Shown: positions 45,011-54,291, counted from the first letter of the stretch. The stretch is 64,000 nt of DNA from Parasedimentitalea psychrophila (GCF_030285785.1 NZ_CP127247.1:248001-312000); one strand, 5' to 3'. The notes: generated from the sequence alone by a model not told the origin. Numbers and translations: made by a program.

Positions 45011-46030
45011 TTACTTGGGATCTGACTTGCCGTCGTAACGCGACTGCCACTCTTTCAGGATCGAGGCGCGGTTGTTGGCGGCGAATTCAAAATCATTGTC
45101 GATCATCGCGTCCAACAGGCCGGCGGGGAAATGCTCCACCGGCTTGGCAACACCGGGATAGGCAACAACCGCATAACCGGTGTTATACATCTCGTTGGCA
45201 CCCAGGGTGACGGTGAAATCAACCAGTTTCTGCGCTGCTTCCAGATTGGCGGTACCGGCTACAATCGCGGTGGCCTCCATGTCCCAACCAACACCTTCGC
45301 TTGGCACGATGATGTCCAGTGGCGCGCCTGCGGCCTTGGATTTGGCACCGCGGAAGGCAAAGGAAATGCCAATCGGGATTTCACCGGCAGCGGCCAGTTT
45401 ACAAGGCTTGGAGCCGGAGTGGGTATAGCGCGCGATGTTGTTGTGCAGCGCGTCCATGTACTCCCAGCCGCCCTCTTCACCAAAGATCTGCAGCCAGCTG
45501 GAGACGTCGAGGAAGCCAGTGCCCGAAGAGTTCGGATTCGGCATGATCAGATGACCGGCATACTGTGGGTCGGTCAGGTCCTGCCAGGATGTTGGCGGTG
45601 TCAGGCCAGCCTTTTCGGCCTCAACTGTGTTGTAGCAAACAGAGGCCACCCAGGCATCCATGCCAACCCAAGCGGGTGGGTTGTCGCCGTCGACAAATTT
45701 GGCGTCGAGCTTTTCAACACCGGCAGGCGCATAGGCTTCGAGCATGCCTTCGGCCTTGAGCAGCAGCAGCGAGGTCGCCGCCAGTCCCCAGACCACATCG
45801 GCCTGCGGGTTGTCGCGCTCGGCCAGCAGCTTGGCAGTAATGATACCCGTAGAATCGCGGACCCAGTTGATTTTAATATCTGGATTGGACTTGTTGAAGG
45901 TCTCCGCATAGCGGGCCAGATCCTCGGCCTCGACTGCGGTGTAGACTGTCAGCTCAGTTTCAGCCGCAAGTGATGACGCAAAAAACGCACCCGCGAGCAG
46001 AGATGTGAGAGTTGATACCTTAAGTTTCAT
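45011..46030 (-). CDS. 2-aminoethylphosphonate ABC transporter, substrate-binding protein
   Basis: A 339-residue periplasmic binding protein: signal peptide at 1-22 (VSTLTSLLAGAFFASSLAAE), then ELTVYTAVEAEDLARYAETFNKSNPDIKINWVRDSTGIITAKLLAERDNPQADVVWG, as in the iron/AEP binding family PhnS2. Near its end NTGYAVVAYPG and SILKEWQSRYDGKSDP are seen. It leads the importer operon phnS-T-U. RBS AGAGGAG precedes the ATG. Iron(III)-binding relatives exist, but the phn context favours AEP. Confidence 0.85.
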   Translation of the reverse strand: MKLKVSTLTSLLAGAFFASSLAAETELTVYTAVEAEDLARYAETFNKSNPDIKINWVRDSTGIITAKLLAERDNPQADVVWGLAATSLLLLKAEGMLEAYAPAGVEKLDAKFVDGDNPPAWVGMDAWVASVCYNTVEAEKAGLTPPTSWQDLTDPQYAGHLIMPNPNSSGTGFLDVSSWLQIFGEEGGWEYMDALHNNIARYTHSGSKPCKLAAAGEIPIGISFAFRGAKSKAAGAPLDIIVPSEGVGWDMEATAIVAGTANLEAAQKLVDFTVTLGANEMYNTGYAVVAYPGVAKPVEHFPAGLLDAMIDNDFEFAANNRASILKEWQSRYDGKSDPK

Positions 46031-46492
46031 GTTAGTCTCCTCTGTTAGTCTTAATGAACTTCATGCGGGGTTGTTGATCACCCCTTTGTAAGATCCATGT
46101 GAAGCCTTGGTCAGTTTGGCATGATTTTTTAACAAGAAAAATCGATTAAACCTACAACTTCATTACTAGAACCTATAGTTAAGCATTCGATCAATTCCTG
46201 ATTGGCCCAACCAGGGAAGGTGTCTTTCGAGTGATCGCCATCACAGTTTGGCTAAGCGTATCAGCCCGCAGTCAACACCTTGAGATCACGACAGAACCTG
46301 CCGTCCAGCACATGGGATTCTTAGCCTCCTATCAGGTTACCCTAGTGTGTAGTCCTGTGTATTTCTATGTTTTCTTGCATAATTGTGTTTTTCTGTCTAC
46401 AACCGGGCTCATCAGAGCTTTGATGCAATTACGCCGCACGGCAAGACGCCTATGTTTACGCCGGGCCAGATCAGTCACAATTGGGACCCCCT
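46031..46492. other. AT-rich divergent region between the AEP importer and the phosphatase gene
   Basis: 462 bases, clearly AT-richer than the genes, with no convincing coding frame. It must hold the promoters of both neighbours. On the plus strand TTGCAT (46375-46380), 17 bases, TACAAC (46398-46403) is a fair sigma-70 candidate about 90 bases before the phosphatase start. Nothing else firm is seen. Confidence 0.5.
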
Positions 46493-47296
46493 ATGAGCAA
46501 TACTCGCATCGTCGCGGATAGCACCGTGGAATTCGCCATATATCTGGCGGACCAAGCCCGGTTGGTTTCGCTGCCAGGATTCCGAAAAGATGTTCAAATC
46601 GTAGAGAAAAATGACCTTAGCCCGGTGACTGAAATCGACCGGAGCGTCGAATCCTTTGTGCGTGGAATGGTTGAGAAGACCTATCCGTCACACGGGTTTC
46701 TGGGCGAGGAATTTGGCTCTCTGAACCTGGATGCCGAGGAGTTATGGGTTGTTGATCCCATCGACGGAACCCGAAGCTTTATCACTGGATGGCCCATTTG
46801 GGGCACCTTGCTGGCCAAGCTTCGCAACGGGAGCCCGGAGATCGGCCTAATTGATATGCCCGCGATTCGGGAAAGATGGCTGGGTATTTGTGGAAAAGGT
46901 TGTACTTTTGAGGATCGCAGTGGGGTCAAACAGGACTGCCGGGTTTCAAGCTGTGAAACACTAGCGCAAGCCCGGTTCTATACCACCAATATCCTGTATT
47001 TTGAGCCCGCCGACCGGGCCAAGATCGAGATCCTGTTGCAAACGGCAGCGGTGCCGCGCTTTGGCGGTGACTGTTATTCTTACGGGTTGCTGGCCTCGGG
47101 TCATGTGGATCTGGTGGTCGAGGCAAAATTGGAACCCTATGATTATTTCGCCCTCATCCCGGTAGTGGAAAGCGCCGGCGGCATTATTACCGACTGGTCC
47201 GGCAACACCCTGCATCAGGGATCGGACGGACGGGTGATTGCTGCCGCGACGCCGCAATTGCACGCGGCGGCGCTGGAAATACTGCAACAGATCTGA
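46493..47296 (+). CDS. Inositol monophosphatase family protein
   Basis: A 267-residue Mg-dependent phosphatase. The metal motifs are FLGEEFG, WVVDPIDGTRSFITG and, at the C-terminal side, the CxxYGLLASGHVDLVVEAKLEPYDY segment. It resembles the histidinol-phosphatase (HisN-like) branch rather than suhB. The substrate is unknown. It is followed 14 bases later by a DeoR regulator whose effector is a phosphorylated compound, so the two probably serve one sugar- or polyol-phosphate. Start ATG at 46493. Confidence 0.82.
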   Translation: MSNTRIVADSTVEFAIYLADQARLVSLPGFRKDVQIVEKNDLSPVTEIDRSVESFVRGMVEKTYPSHGFLGEEFGSLNLDAEELWVVDPIDGTRSFITGWPIWGTLLAKLRNGSPEIGLIDMPAIRERWLGICGKGCTFEDRSGVKQDCRVSSCETLAQARFYTTNILYFEPADRAKIEILLQTAAVPRFGGDCYSYGLLASGHVDLVVEAKLEPYDYFALIPVVESAGGIITDWSGNTLHQGSDGRVIAAATPQLHAAALEILQQI

Positions 47297-47309
47297 CACA
47301 GATAGCAGC

Positions 47310-48092
47310 ATGTGGAAAAACCAAAGACATCAGAGAATATTCAGACGGCTCGAAGAGTTACAGAGCGTCACCACCGATGATCTGGTCGATGACCTGTCGG
47401 TGTCGCGTGAGACGGTGCGCCGGGATCTGCTGGACATGGAGGCGCTGGGGCTGTTGCGGCGGGTACACGGCGGCGCGGTCTCGGCGGATGCGCATTCGGA
47501 ACCGCCTCTGGATGTGCGTTCCAAACTGAACGTCAAGGAAAAGAAGGCGATTGCCCGCGCCGCCTGCAACCTGATCACTGATCACAAGGTGATCTTTTTC
47601 GACACTGGCAGCACCACGATTTCCCTGGCCAAGCAGTTGGGCTCCATTCACGGGTTGCACGTCATCTCCAATTCGCTGAAGGCGGCAGGCCGGTTGCAGA
47701 GGGAGTATGACGCCAATCGCATTGCAAGCCGGGTGACCCTACTCGGCGGCAGCCTGACGGCGTTTGATTTTGCCACCTCCGGACAGCAGACAATCCGTGA
47801 AATCTCGCGCATTCAGGCGGATATTGCCTTTGTGTCCCCCACTGCGATCGACCATCAATATGGGGCTTTGAACGCGGCTGAGGAAGAAACCGACGTTGCC
47901 CTGGCGATGTTGGAGAACAGCCGCGAGAATGCGGTTTTGGCGGATGCGGCCAAGTTCTCGGCCAATGGCAATTATCGCTATTGCCGCTTCGAGCAGATGG
48001 ATACGCTGGTGACGGATACCCAGATCCGCAAGCAGCCGGATCTGGTGCACAGCGTCGCTGAACGGGTTAAACAGCTGATTATCGCTGAATAA
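47310..48092 (+). CDS. DeoR family transcriptional regulator
   Basis: A 260-residue regulator with the DeoR helix-turn-helix (RHQRIFRRLEELQSVTTDDLVDDLSVSRETVRRDLLDMEALGLLRRVHGGAV) and a sugar-phosphate sensor domain (FFDTGSTTISLAKQL, ISNSLKAAGRL, LLGGSLTAFDFATSGQQ). It lies directly behind the phosphatase gene and ends 20 bases before the converging deaminase gene. No operator is obvious. The effector is unknown. Confidence 0.85.
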   Translation: MWKNQRHQRIFRRLEELQSVTTDDLVDDLSVSRETVRRDLLDMEALGLLRRVHGGAVSADAHSEPPLDVRSKLNVKEKKAIARAACNLITDHKVIFFDTGSTTISLAKQLGSIHGLHVISNSLKAAGRLQREYDANRIASRVTLLGGSLTAFDFATSGQQTIREISRIQADIAFVSPTAIDHQYGALNAAEEETDVALAMLENSRENAVLADAAKFSANGNYRYCRFEQMDTLVTDTQIRKQPDLVHSVAERVKQLIIAE

Positions 48093-48112
48093 CCCGATCC
48101 TGTCGTGACCAC

Positions 48113-49405
48113 CTAGCTGGACTGTTGCGGCGCGTAGTCTGCCGGGTTCAGCCCTGCTGGTCTGCCGGGCAAGGCCAGTTCTGTCAATTGCGGCGCGGTC
48201 CGGGCGATCACTTTGCCAGCCCGGATCACCGCCAGACGGGTGGCCCGCAGGCGAAGCGCCTCAATCGGGTCGCGGGCCTGTAGCAGCAGCATGTTGGCAG
48301 CACAGCCCTTTTGCAGCCCGTAGCCCTGCAACCCCATGATTTTGGCCGAATTGCTGGTCACTGCCTCAAAACACCAGGTCATGTCGGCGCGGCTGGACAA
48401 TTGCCCCACATGCAACCCCATCGAGGCCACATCCAGCATATCGGCGCGACCCAGCGAATACCACGGATCCATCACACAGTCCGAGCCAAAGCCAACGGTG
48501 ATGCCGGCCTCGCGCAGTTGTGGCACCCGGGTCTGGCCACGGCGTTTGGGATAGCTGTCGTGGCGGCCCTGCAGCATGATGTTGATCAGCGGATTGGGGA
48601 TCGCATGCACCTGTGCCTCGGCGATCAGCGGGATCAGTTTGGAGACATAGTAATTGTCCATCGAATGCATCGAGGTCAGATGCGAGCCGGCCACCCGGCC
48701 CTGTAGCCCCAACCGTTGGGTCTCATAGGCAAGCGTTTCGATGTGGCGGCTGTGGGGGTCGTCGCTTTCGTCGCAGTGCATATCCACCATCAGCCCGCGC
48801 TTCGCAGCGATTTCACAGAGCTGGCGCACAGATTCAGCCCCGTCAGCCATGGTGCGCTCAAAATGTGGGATGCCGCCGACCACATCGACGCCCATGTCCA
48901 GCGCCCGGATCAGGTTCTGCATCGCCGTGGGGTCGCGCAGCACGCCGTCTTGCGGAAAGGCCACCAATTGCAGGTCCAGATAGGGCGCCACCTGTTTGCG
49001 CACCTCGATCAGCGCCTGCACGCCGGTCAGCGCATCGTCGCAGACGTCCACATGGCTGCGGATGGCGCCGATCCCCATCGACACCGCCAGATCGCAGTAG
49101 CGCAGGGCGCGGCTGACAATGTCCTCGACGCTCTGGATCGGTTTCAGCTCGCCCCACAGCGCGATCCCTTCAAGCAGGGTGCCCGAGGTGTTCATGCGCG
49201 GGGTGCCCAGCGACAGGGTGGCGTCCATGTGGAAATGCGGGTCAACAAAAGGCGGCGACACCAGATAGCCTGTGGCGTCGATAATCTCTTGCGCCTCGGC
49301 GGTGATATTCGCCTCGACGGCGGCGATCATGCCATCCTTGCAGGCGATGTCTATGCCGCTGCGGCCATCTGGCAGGGTGGCGTTTTTGAGGATCAGATCG
49401 AACAT
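48113..49405 (-). CDS. Cytosine deaminase-like amidohydrolase
   Basis: A 430-residue metal-dependent hydrolase of the amidohydrolase superfamily. The metal sites are PFVDPHFHMDATLSLG, VDMHCDESDDPHSRH, GSHLTSMHSMDNYY and GFGSDCVMDPWYSLGRADML, the last typical of cytosine deaminases (CodA group). It should hydrolyse cytosine or a related base to the oxo form and ammonia in the cytosol. It is linked to a BMP-type importer running the same way, which supports a nucleobase substrate. Start ATG at 49405; guanidinium- or triazine-type substrates are less likely alternatives. Confidence 0.85.
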   Translation of the reverse strand: MFDLILKNATLPDGRSGIDIACKDGMIAAVEANITAEAQEIIDATGYLVSPPFVDPHFHMDATLSLGTPRMNTSGTLLEGIALWGELKPIQSVEDIVSRALRYCDLAVSMGIGAIRSHVDVCDDALTGVQALIEVRKQVAPYLDLQLVAFPQDGVLRDPTAMQNLIRALDMGVDVVGGIPHFERTMADGAESVRQLCEIAAKRGLMVDMHCDESDDPHSRHIETLAYETQRLGLQGRVAGSHLTSMHSMDNYYVSKLIPLIAEAQVHAIPNPLINIMLQGRHDSYPKRRGQTRVPQLREAGITVGFGSDCVMDPWYSLGRADMLDVASMGLHVGQLSSRADMTWCFEAVTSNSAKIMGLQGYGLQKGCAANMLLLQARDPIEALRLRATRLAVIRAGKVIARTAPQLTELALPGRPAGLNPADYAPQQSS

Positions 49406-49454
49406 TTGGATACCTGCGTGTTTGTTTTTTTCAGGTGCGGATCGCAAAGCGGTC

Positions 49455-49583
49455 CGGGCAGCGCCCGACCCTCCCCACGGGAGGGCGCACTTCGTGCTTC
49501 CTGGGCTAAAGCCCGCTGCGGCCTCAAATGCTCCACTGGAGCATTTGCAAGACGGCCTTCGCCCCAGGGTCGGGCGCCGCCCT
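49455..49583. repeat. Intergenic palindromic repeat, divergent copy 4
   Basis: Outer arms GCGCCCGACCCT (49461-49472) and AGGGTCGGGCGC (49566-49577) are perfect complements. The long centre carries several small palindromes, among them GGGCTAAAGCCC and AAATGCTCCACTGGAGCATTT-like symmetry. It shares the plan, but little of the exact sequence, with copies 1-3. Confidence 0.7.
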
Positions 49584-49597
49584 TAGCAATGGTCATT

Positions 49598-50542
49598 CTA
49601 CCGTTGCCCTTTGAACCAGGGCGTTAGCAGCGCACGCGGATATTCCGCCCTGCGGGCCGCCAGCACCAGTGCAATGATCGACAATACATAAGGCGCCATC
49701 AGAAACACCTGTCCCGGCACCATGGCGCCGACCTCGGTTTGCAAGCGGACCTGCAGGGCGTCAAATGCTCCGAACAACAGTGCGCCCAGCAGCGCCTTAC
49801 CGGGCCTCCAGCTGGCAAAGATCACCAGCGCAATGCAGATCCAGCCACGCCCGTTGACCATACCAAAAAAGAATGCATCAAAGGCCGACATGGTCAGAAA
49901 GGCACCACCCAGGGCCATCAGGGCAGATCCTGCCATCACCGCGCCAATACGCAGGCCATAGACCGACAGGCCTTGGGCGTCGACACTGTCAGGATTGTCG
50001 CCAACCGCCTGCAAGGCCACGCCAAGCGCAGTGCGGTTCAGCACGTACCAGACCAGCAGCACCATCGCCAGCGCCAGCATGGTCATTGCGGTTTGCTGGA
50101 ACACCACAGGGCCCAGAAACGGAATGTCCGACAGTATGGGGATGTCGAGCGCCCGGAACGGTTCGATCCGAGGCGGCGATGTCACGGTGGGAAGCGCCGT
50201 GCGATAGGTGAAATAGCTAAGCGAGGTGGCAAACAGCGTCACCCCCAGCCCGGAGACATGTTGCGACAGGCCCAGCGGCACTGTCAGAATTCCGTGGATC
50301 AGGCCAAAGAACGCGCCGGCAAGGGCAGCGACCAGAACCCCGCCCCACAGGCCCGCGCCCAGCCAGACCGCCATCCAGCCACACATGGCGCCAGCGGCAA
50401 AGATACCCTCGATGCCAAGGTTCAGCACCCCGGATTTTTCGCATAGCAGCGCCCCCAGAACGCCAAAGATCAGCGGCGTGGCAATACGCAGGGAGGCGGC
50501 CCAGAAGGACTCAGACAGCAGAATTTGCAGGATATCCATCAT
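49598..50542 (-). CDS. ABC transporter permease, BMP/nucleoside type (second subunit)
   Basis: A 314-residue inner-membrane protein with about eight or nine helices, similar to the NupQ/YufQ permeases. FGVLGALLCEKSGVLNLGIEGIFAAGAM is the typical N-terminal signature, and GVALQAVGDNPDSVDAQGLSVYGLR the cytoplasmic coupling loop. It overlaps the other permease gene by four bases (50539-50542) and belongs to the same importer. Confidence 0.9.
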   Translation of the reverse strand: MMDILQILLSESFWAASLRIATPLIFGVLGALLCEKSGVLNLGIEGIFAAGAMCGWMAVWLGAGLWGGVLVAALAGAFFGLIHGILTVPLGLSQHVSGLGVTLFATSLSYFTYRTALPTVTSPPRIEPFRALDIPILSDIPFLGPVVFQQTAMTMLALAMVLLVWYVLNRTALGVALQAVGDNPDSVDAQGLSVYGLRIGAVMAGSALMALGGAFLTMSAFDAFFFGMVNGRGWICIALVIFASWRPGKALLGALLFGAFDALQVRLQTEVGAMVPGQVFLMAPYVLSIIALVLAARRAEYPRALLTPWFKGQR

Positions 50543-51612
50543 GCGGCCCTCGCTGCGGGTTTGCTGCGGGTGATGCGATAGCGGGCGACAAAGCCGCCAA
50601 CCAGCACACAGAGCAGCGACATCGCCACCACCAGATCCGCCAGATAAGACGACACCCCCATGGCGCGGCTCATACTGTCAGCGCCGACAAATACCGATGC
50701 GATGAACAGCGCCGAGATCACCACGCCCACCGGAGACAGACCCGCCAGCATGGCGACGACAATGCCGGTATAGCCAAAGCCCGGTGACAGATCAGCCGTC
50801 AGATAGCCTTTGAGCCCCGCCACTTCGCTAACGCCAGCCAGCCCGGCCAGACCGCCGGACAGGATCGCGACGCCAAACAGCGAGCGGTTGACGCCGATGC
50901 CTGCGTGCCGCGCGGCGGCGGCGTTTTCACCAACGGCGCGCAGCCGGAACCCCCAAACGGATCGCGCCAGCATGAACTGGGCAACCCCCGCCAGCACCAG
51001 CGCCAGGATCAAACCCGAGTGCATGCGCATCCGCGGCATCAACTGCGGCAACATTCCTTGATCCAGGATCGGAGCAGACTGCGGCCAGCCCAGCCCCATT
51101 GGGTCTTTCAGCGCGCCCTCTAGCATCATCTGCACAAAGATCAGAATGATGAAGTTGAGCAGCAGGGTTGTCACCACCTCATCCGCACCAAAGCGGGTTT
51201 TCAGCAGTGCAGGCACCGCCATGCCAGCAGCCCCGGCAGCGGCGCCCAGGATAATGATCAATGGGATCAGGAAGATGCCGGGGATATCCACGGCCCCGGC
51301 GCCAATGGCGACGGCGGCCATGGCGCCCAGATACAACTGGCCCTCGGCACCGATGTTCCACAGCTTGGCGCGAAAGGCCAAGGCGGCGGCAAGCCCGGTG
51401 AACATCAGCGGTGTGGCGCGGGTCAGCATTTCGGAAAACGCAAACATCGAGCCAAACACCCCTTTGACCATCTCACCATAGGCCACGGTGATATCCGCCC
51501 CGGCCAGCGCCAGTGGGATCGCGGCCAGGGCCAATGCGATTACGGCAGACAGCACCGGCACCCCCAGCGTCATCAACCGGCTCGGCGCGTTGCGTGGCTC
51601 GATACGGATCAT
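50539..51612 (-). CDS. ABC transporter permease, BMP/nucleoside type (first subunit)
   Basis: A 357-residue permease of the NupP/YufP type: FSEMLTRATPLMFTGLAAALAFRAKLWNIGAEGQLYLGAMAA near residues 57-98 and FRLRAVGENAAAARHAGIGVNRSLFGVAILSGGLAGLAGVSEV further on. It pairs with the permease at 49598 and overlaps the ATPase gene by four bases. Nucleoside or nucleobase import is inferred from the family and the deaminase next door. Confidence 0.9.
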   Translation of the reverse strand: MIRIEPRNAPSRLMTLGVPVLSAVIALALAAIPLALAGADITVAYGEMVKGVFGSMFAFSEMLTRATPLMFTGLAAALAFRAKLWNIGAEGQLYLGAMAAVAIGAGAVDIPGIFLIPLIIILGAAAGAAGMAVPALLKTRFGADEVVTTLLLNFIILIFVQMMLEGALKDPMGLGWPQSAPILDQGMLPQLMPRMRMHSGLILALVLAGVAQFMLARSVWGFRLRAVGENAAAARHAGIGVNRSLFGVAILSGGLAGLAGVSEVAGLKGYLTADLSPGFGYTGIVVAMLAGLSPVGVVISALFIASVFVGADSMSRAMGVSSYLADLVVAMSLLCVLVGGFVARYRITRSKPAARAA

Positions 51613-53126
51613 GTGTGCTCTCCTGCCATTTTCAGGCCAATGTCTTCACGGTTGCGGCTGCTGATCTCGGTCAACTGGCCGTCGTGGATCACCATGATGC
51701 GGTCAGCCAGCCCCAGAATCTCGTCCAGATCCTCAGATATCAGCAGCACCCCTGCCCCGGCGGCGCGGGCCTCTAGCAGGCGGCGGCTGACCTCGGCGGC
51801 GGCGCCCATGTCGAGGCCTCGGATCGGTTGGTTGGCCAGGATCAGCCGGGCGTTCTGTTCAAACACCCGCGCCAGGATCAGTTTCTGGATATTGCCGCCA
51901 GATAGCAGCCGGGCCGGAGCATCGGGACCGGGGCCGCGCACGTCATAGGACTGGCTGAGGGTCTTGGCATTGGCCGCAATTGCGTGGCGGTTCAGCAAGC
52001 CATTGGTCTGTACCAATGGATCATCCAACCGCTCGATGATCATATTCTCGGCCACCGACATGGCACCAACGATACCATCGTGATGGCGGTCTTCAGGGAT
52101 GCGGCCGACGCCGGCCTTGATCATGACCTTGGGGTCAGGGTTCAGGATTTCGACGCCATCGACCTGAATGCTGCCGCTATCGGGGCGGCGCAGGCCTGAG
52201 ATCACGGCCGCCAGTGCCGACTGGCCATTGCCCGACACCCCGGCAATGCCGAGGATTTCATGGGCGTGTACGGTCAGGTTTACATCTGTCAGGCTGTCGC
52301 GCGCCGCATGGCTGCGCAGTCCAAGGCCCGACAGTGCCAGCACCGGGGCGCCGGGTTTCATCGCGGCCCGGGTTGGGGTTGGGGTGTCCTCGCCCACCAT
52401 CATCCGGGCAATCACCCGCTGATCCGCATCAGAGGTGGCGATCTCGCCCACCTTCACACCGTGGCGCAGCACCGCGATGCGGTGGGAAAACGCCAGCACT
52501 TCGCGCAGTTTATGCGAGATGAAGATCACTGATAGCCCGTCGCGGGTCATGGCGCCGATGTTTTCAAAAAGGGTGTCGGCCTCTTGCGGGGTCAACACGG
52601 CGGTGGGTTCATCCAGCACCAGAATGCGGGCATCGCGGTACAGCGCCTTGAGGATCTCCACCCGCTGACGCTCGCCCACCGACAGCTTGCCAACCGGCGT
52701 GTCCAGCGGCGCGGTCAACCCGGTGCGGGTCATGATGCCCTGCACCTTGGCGCGGGCCCCGGCCCGGTCGCGGCGCAGGGAGAACAGCGGTTCGGACCCC
52801 AGCGTGATATTGTCCAGTGCCGACAGGTTTTCGGCGAGGGTAAAGTGCTGATGCACCATACCGATACCCGCCGACAGCGCCGCCTGTGGATGGCCGAGGG
52901 GCAGCGGCTGCATGTCGCCACTGGGCGCGGCCACGTCGATAGAGCCGCCGTCGGGCATATAGTGGCCAAACAGCATGTTCATCAGCGTCGTCTTGCCAGC
53001 GCCGTTTTCACCCAGCAGGGCCAGAACCTCGCCCCGGTGCAGTTCGAGACTGACGCTGTCATTGGCCACAACGGAGCCAAACCGCTTGGACAGCGCGTTT
53101 AATGAGAGGATTTTGGGCTGTGTCAT
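51609..53126 (-). CDS. ABC transporter ATPase, double domain (NupO-like)
   Basis: A 505-residue protein with two ABC domains. The first has Walker A GENGAGKTT, signature LSVGERQRVEI and DEPTAVLTPQE. The second has a changed Walker A (GVSGNGQSAL) and signature LLSGGNIQKLILAR, as is usual in the sugar/BMP class where only one site is fully active. The ATG at 53126 follows AGAGAGACTT. The 172-base gap to the binding-protein gene carries a palindromic repeat. Confidence 0.9.
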   Translation of the reverse strand: MTQPKILSLNALSKRFGSVVANDSVSLELHRGEVLALLGENGAGKTTLMNMLFGHYMPDGGSIDVAAPSGDMQPLPLGHPQAALSAGIGMVHQHFTLAENLSALDNITLGSEPLFSLRRDRAGARAKVQGIMTRTGLTAPLDTPVGKLSVGERQRVEILKALYRDARILVLDEPTAVLTPQEADTLFENIGAMTRDGLSVIFISHKLREVLAFSHRIAVLRHGVKVGEIATSDADQRVIARMMVGEDTPTPTRAAMKPGAPVLALSGLGLRSHAARDSLTDVNLTVHAHEILGIAGVSGNGQSALAAVISGLRRPDSGSIQVDGVEILNPDPKVMIKAGVGRIPEDRHHDGIVGAMSVAENMIIERLDDPLVQTNGLLNRHAIAANAKTLSQSYDVRGPGPDAPARLLSGGNIQKLILARVFEQNARLILANQPIRGLDMGAAAEVSRRLLEARAAGAGVLLISEDLDEILGLADRIMVIHDGQLTEISSRNREDIGLKMAGEHT

Positions 53127-53154
53127 AAGTCTCTCTGGCATTCAGGTCCACACG

Positions 53155-53275
53155 CTTGCTCCCCCACACAGAGCCGCGACTGACCTTGGGGAAGTGCAAA
53201 GCGCCTTCGTCGTGCTGAAAGCACGCCTATGGCGTGTCGGGAAGGTCAGGCGCGGCCCGACCTGTCGGCCGGGCC
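53155..53275. repeat. Intergenic palindromic repeat, copy 5 with an insert
   Basis: Arms GCCGCGACTGACCTT (53173-53187) and AAGGTCAGGCGCGGC (53242-53256) pair with one mismatch; the core GTGCAAAGCGCCTTC equals copy 2, but about 30 extra bases with their own symmetry (GTGCTGAAAGCAC) are added to the loop. A GGCCGGGCC tail follows. It stands between the binding-protein and ATPase genes of one operon. Confidence 0.85.
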
Positions 53276-53298
53276 ATTCCCATCAGTTTGAACTTGAG

Positions 53299-54291
53299 TT
53301 ACTTATCCGAGACCGGACGGTCGTCGTTCACGTTGACACGGAACATGCCCTCCATGATCGACTCTTCGGTCTTTTCGACCTCGGCCAGCACCTCGGCTGA
53401 GACCAGCGATTCATCCACCACCAAGGATCCGCCGCCGTAGCCCATAAAGCTGTACTGGCCATAATCGGCTGCCTCAAACGTGCCACCGGCCACAGCCGCA
53501 ATGGCGCGGTCGATGGTGGGTTCCATGTGCCACAGGGCAGAGGTCAGGATGGTATTGGGATAGTCGGCAGAGGTGTCGATCACATTGCCGACGGCCTTGA
53601 CGCCACGCTCCACGGCGGCATCGGCGACGCCGAACCGCTCGGCGAACATGATGTCCGCACCGGCATCCATCATCGCAAAGGCGCTTTCCTTGGCCTTGGG
53701 CGGATCATACCAACTGTCGATGAAGTTCACCAGGAACTTGACCTCGGGGTTGGTGGCGCGGGCGCCCTCCATAAAGGCGTTCATCAGCCGGTTCACTTCG
53801 GGGATCGCATAGCCACCGACCATGCCGATCACGTTGCTTTCGGTGCTGGCGCCCGCCACCATGCCAGACAGATAGCTTGGTTCGTGGATCCAGTTGTCGA
53901 ACACCGAGAAATTCGGTGCGACCGGACCAAAGGAGGAGCCCATCAGGAAGCCCGTTTCGGGATAGTCTGCGGCCACTTTGCGCGCCGCACGTTCCAGGCC
54001 GAACACCTCGCCCACCACCAGTTGCACGCCTTGTTCAGCGTATTCGCGCATCACCCGCTCATAGTCGGTGTTGGCGACGTTTTCCGAGAAAACATAGTCG
54101 ATCTCGCCGCGGTCTTTGGCGGCATTCAGCGCCAGGTGGATACGGCTGATCCATTGCTGCTCCACCGGCAGCGTGTAAATAGCTGCGACCTTGACGGTTC
54201 CGGCTAGGGCCGCACCGGCGGGCAACATAAGTGCCAGCGCAGCCGTTCCGGCCAACATTGCCCGTCGTGTAATAGAAAATTTGCTTTTCAT
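53299..54291 (-). CDS. BMP family ABC transporter substrate-binding protein
   Basis: A 330-residue periplasmic binding protein. Residues 1-28 (KFSITRRAMLAGTAALALMLPAGAALA) are a signal peptide with a twin arginine, so Tat export is possible. VKVAAIYTLPVEQQWISRIHLALNAA, VVGEVFGLERAARKVAADYP and IGMVGGYAIPEVNRLMNAFMEGAR are typical of the BMP/PnrA family, which binds purine or other nucleosides. It leads the importer operon. The ATG at 54291 is preferred over a longer frame without signal features. Confidence 0.88.
   Translation of the reverse strand: MKSKFSITRRAMLAGTAALALMLPAGAALAGTVKVAAIYTLPVEQQWISRIHLALNAAKDRGEIDYVFSENVANTDYERVMREYAEQGVQLVVGEVFGLERAARKVAADYPETGFLMGSSFGPVAPNFSVFDNWIHEPSYLSGMVAGASTESNVIGMVGGYAIPEVNRLMNAFMEGARATNPEVKFLVNFIDSWYDPPKAKESAFAMMDAGADIMFAERFGVADAAVERGVKAVGNVIDTSADYPNTILTSALWHMEPTIDRAIAAVAGGTFEAADYGQYSFMGYGGGSLVVDESLVSAEVLAEVEKTEESIMEGMFRVNVNDDRPVSDK

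Noticed and set aside
46231-46521. 96-codon plus-strand frame in the AT-rich gap before the phosphatase gene
   Set aside because: Overlaps the phosphatase start in another frame, has a mixed hydrophobic/Arg-rich composition without motifs, and no ribosome binding site; better read as promoter DNA.
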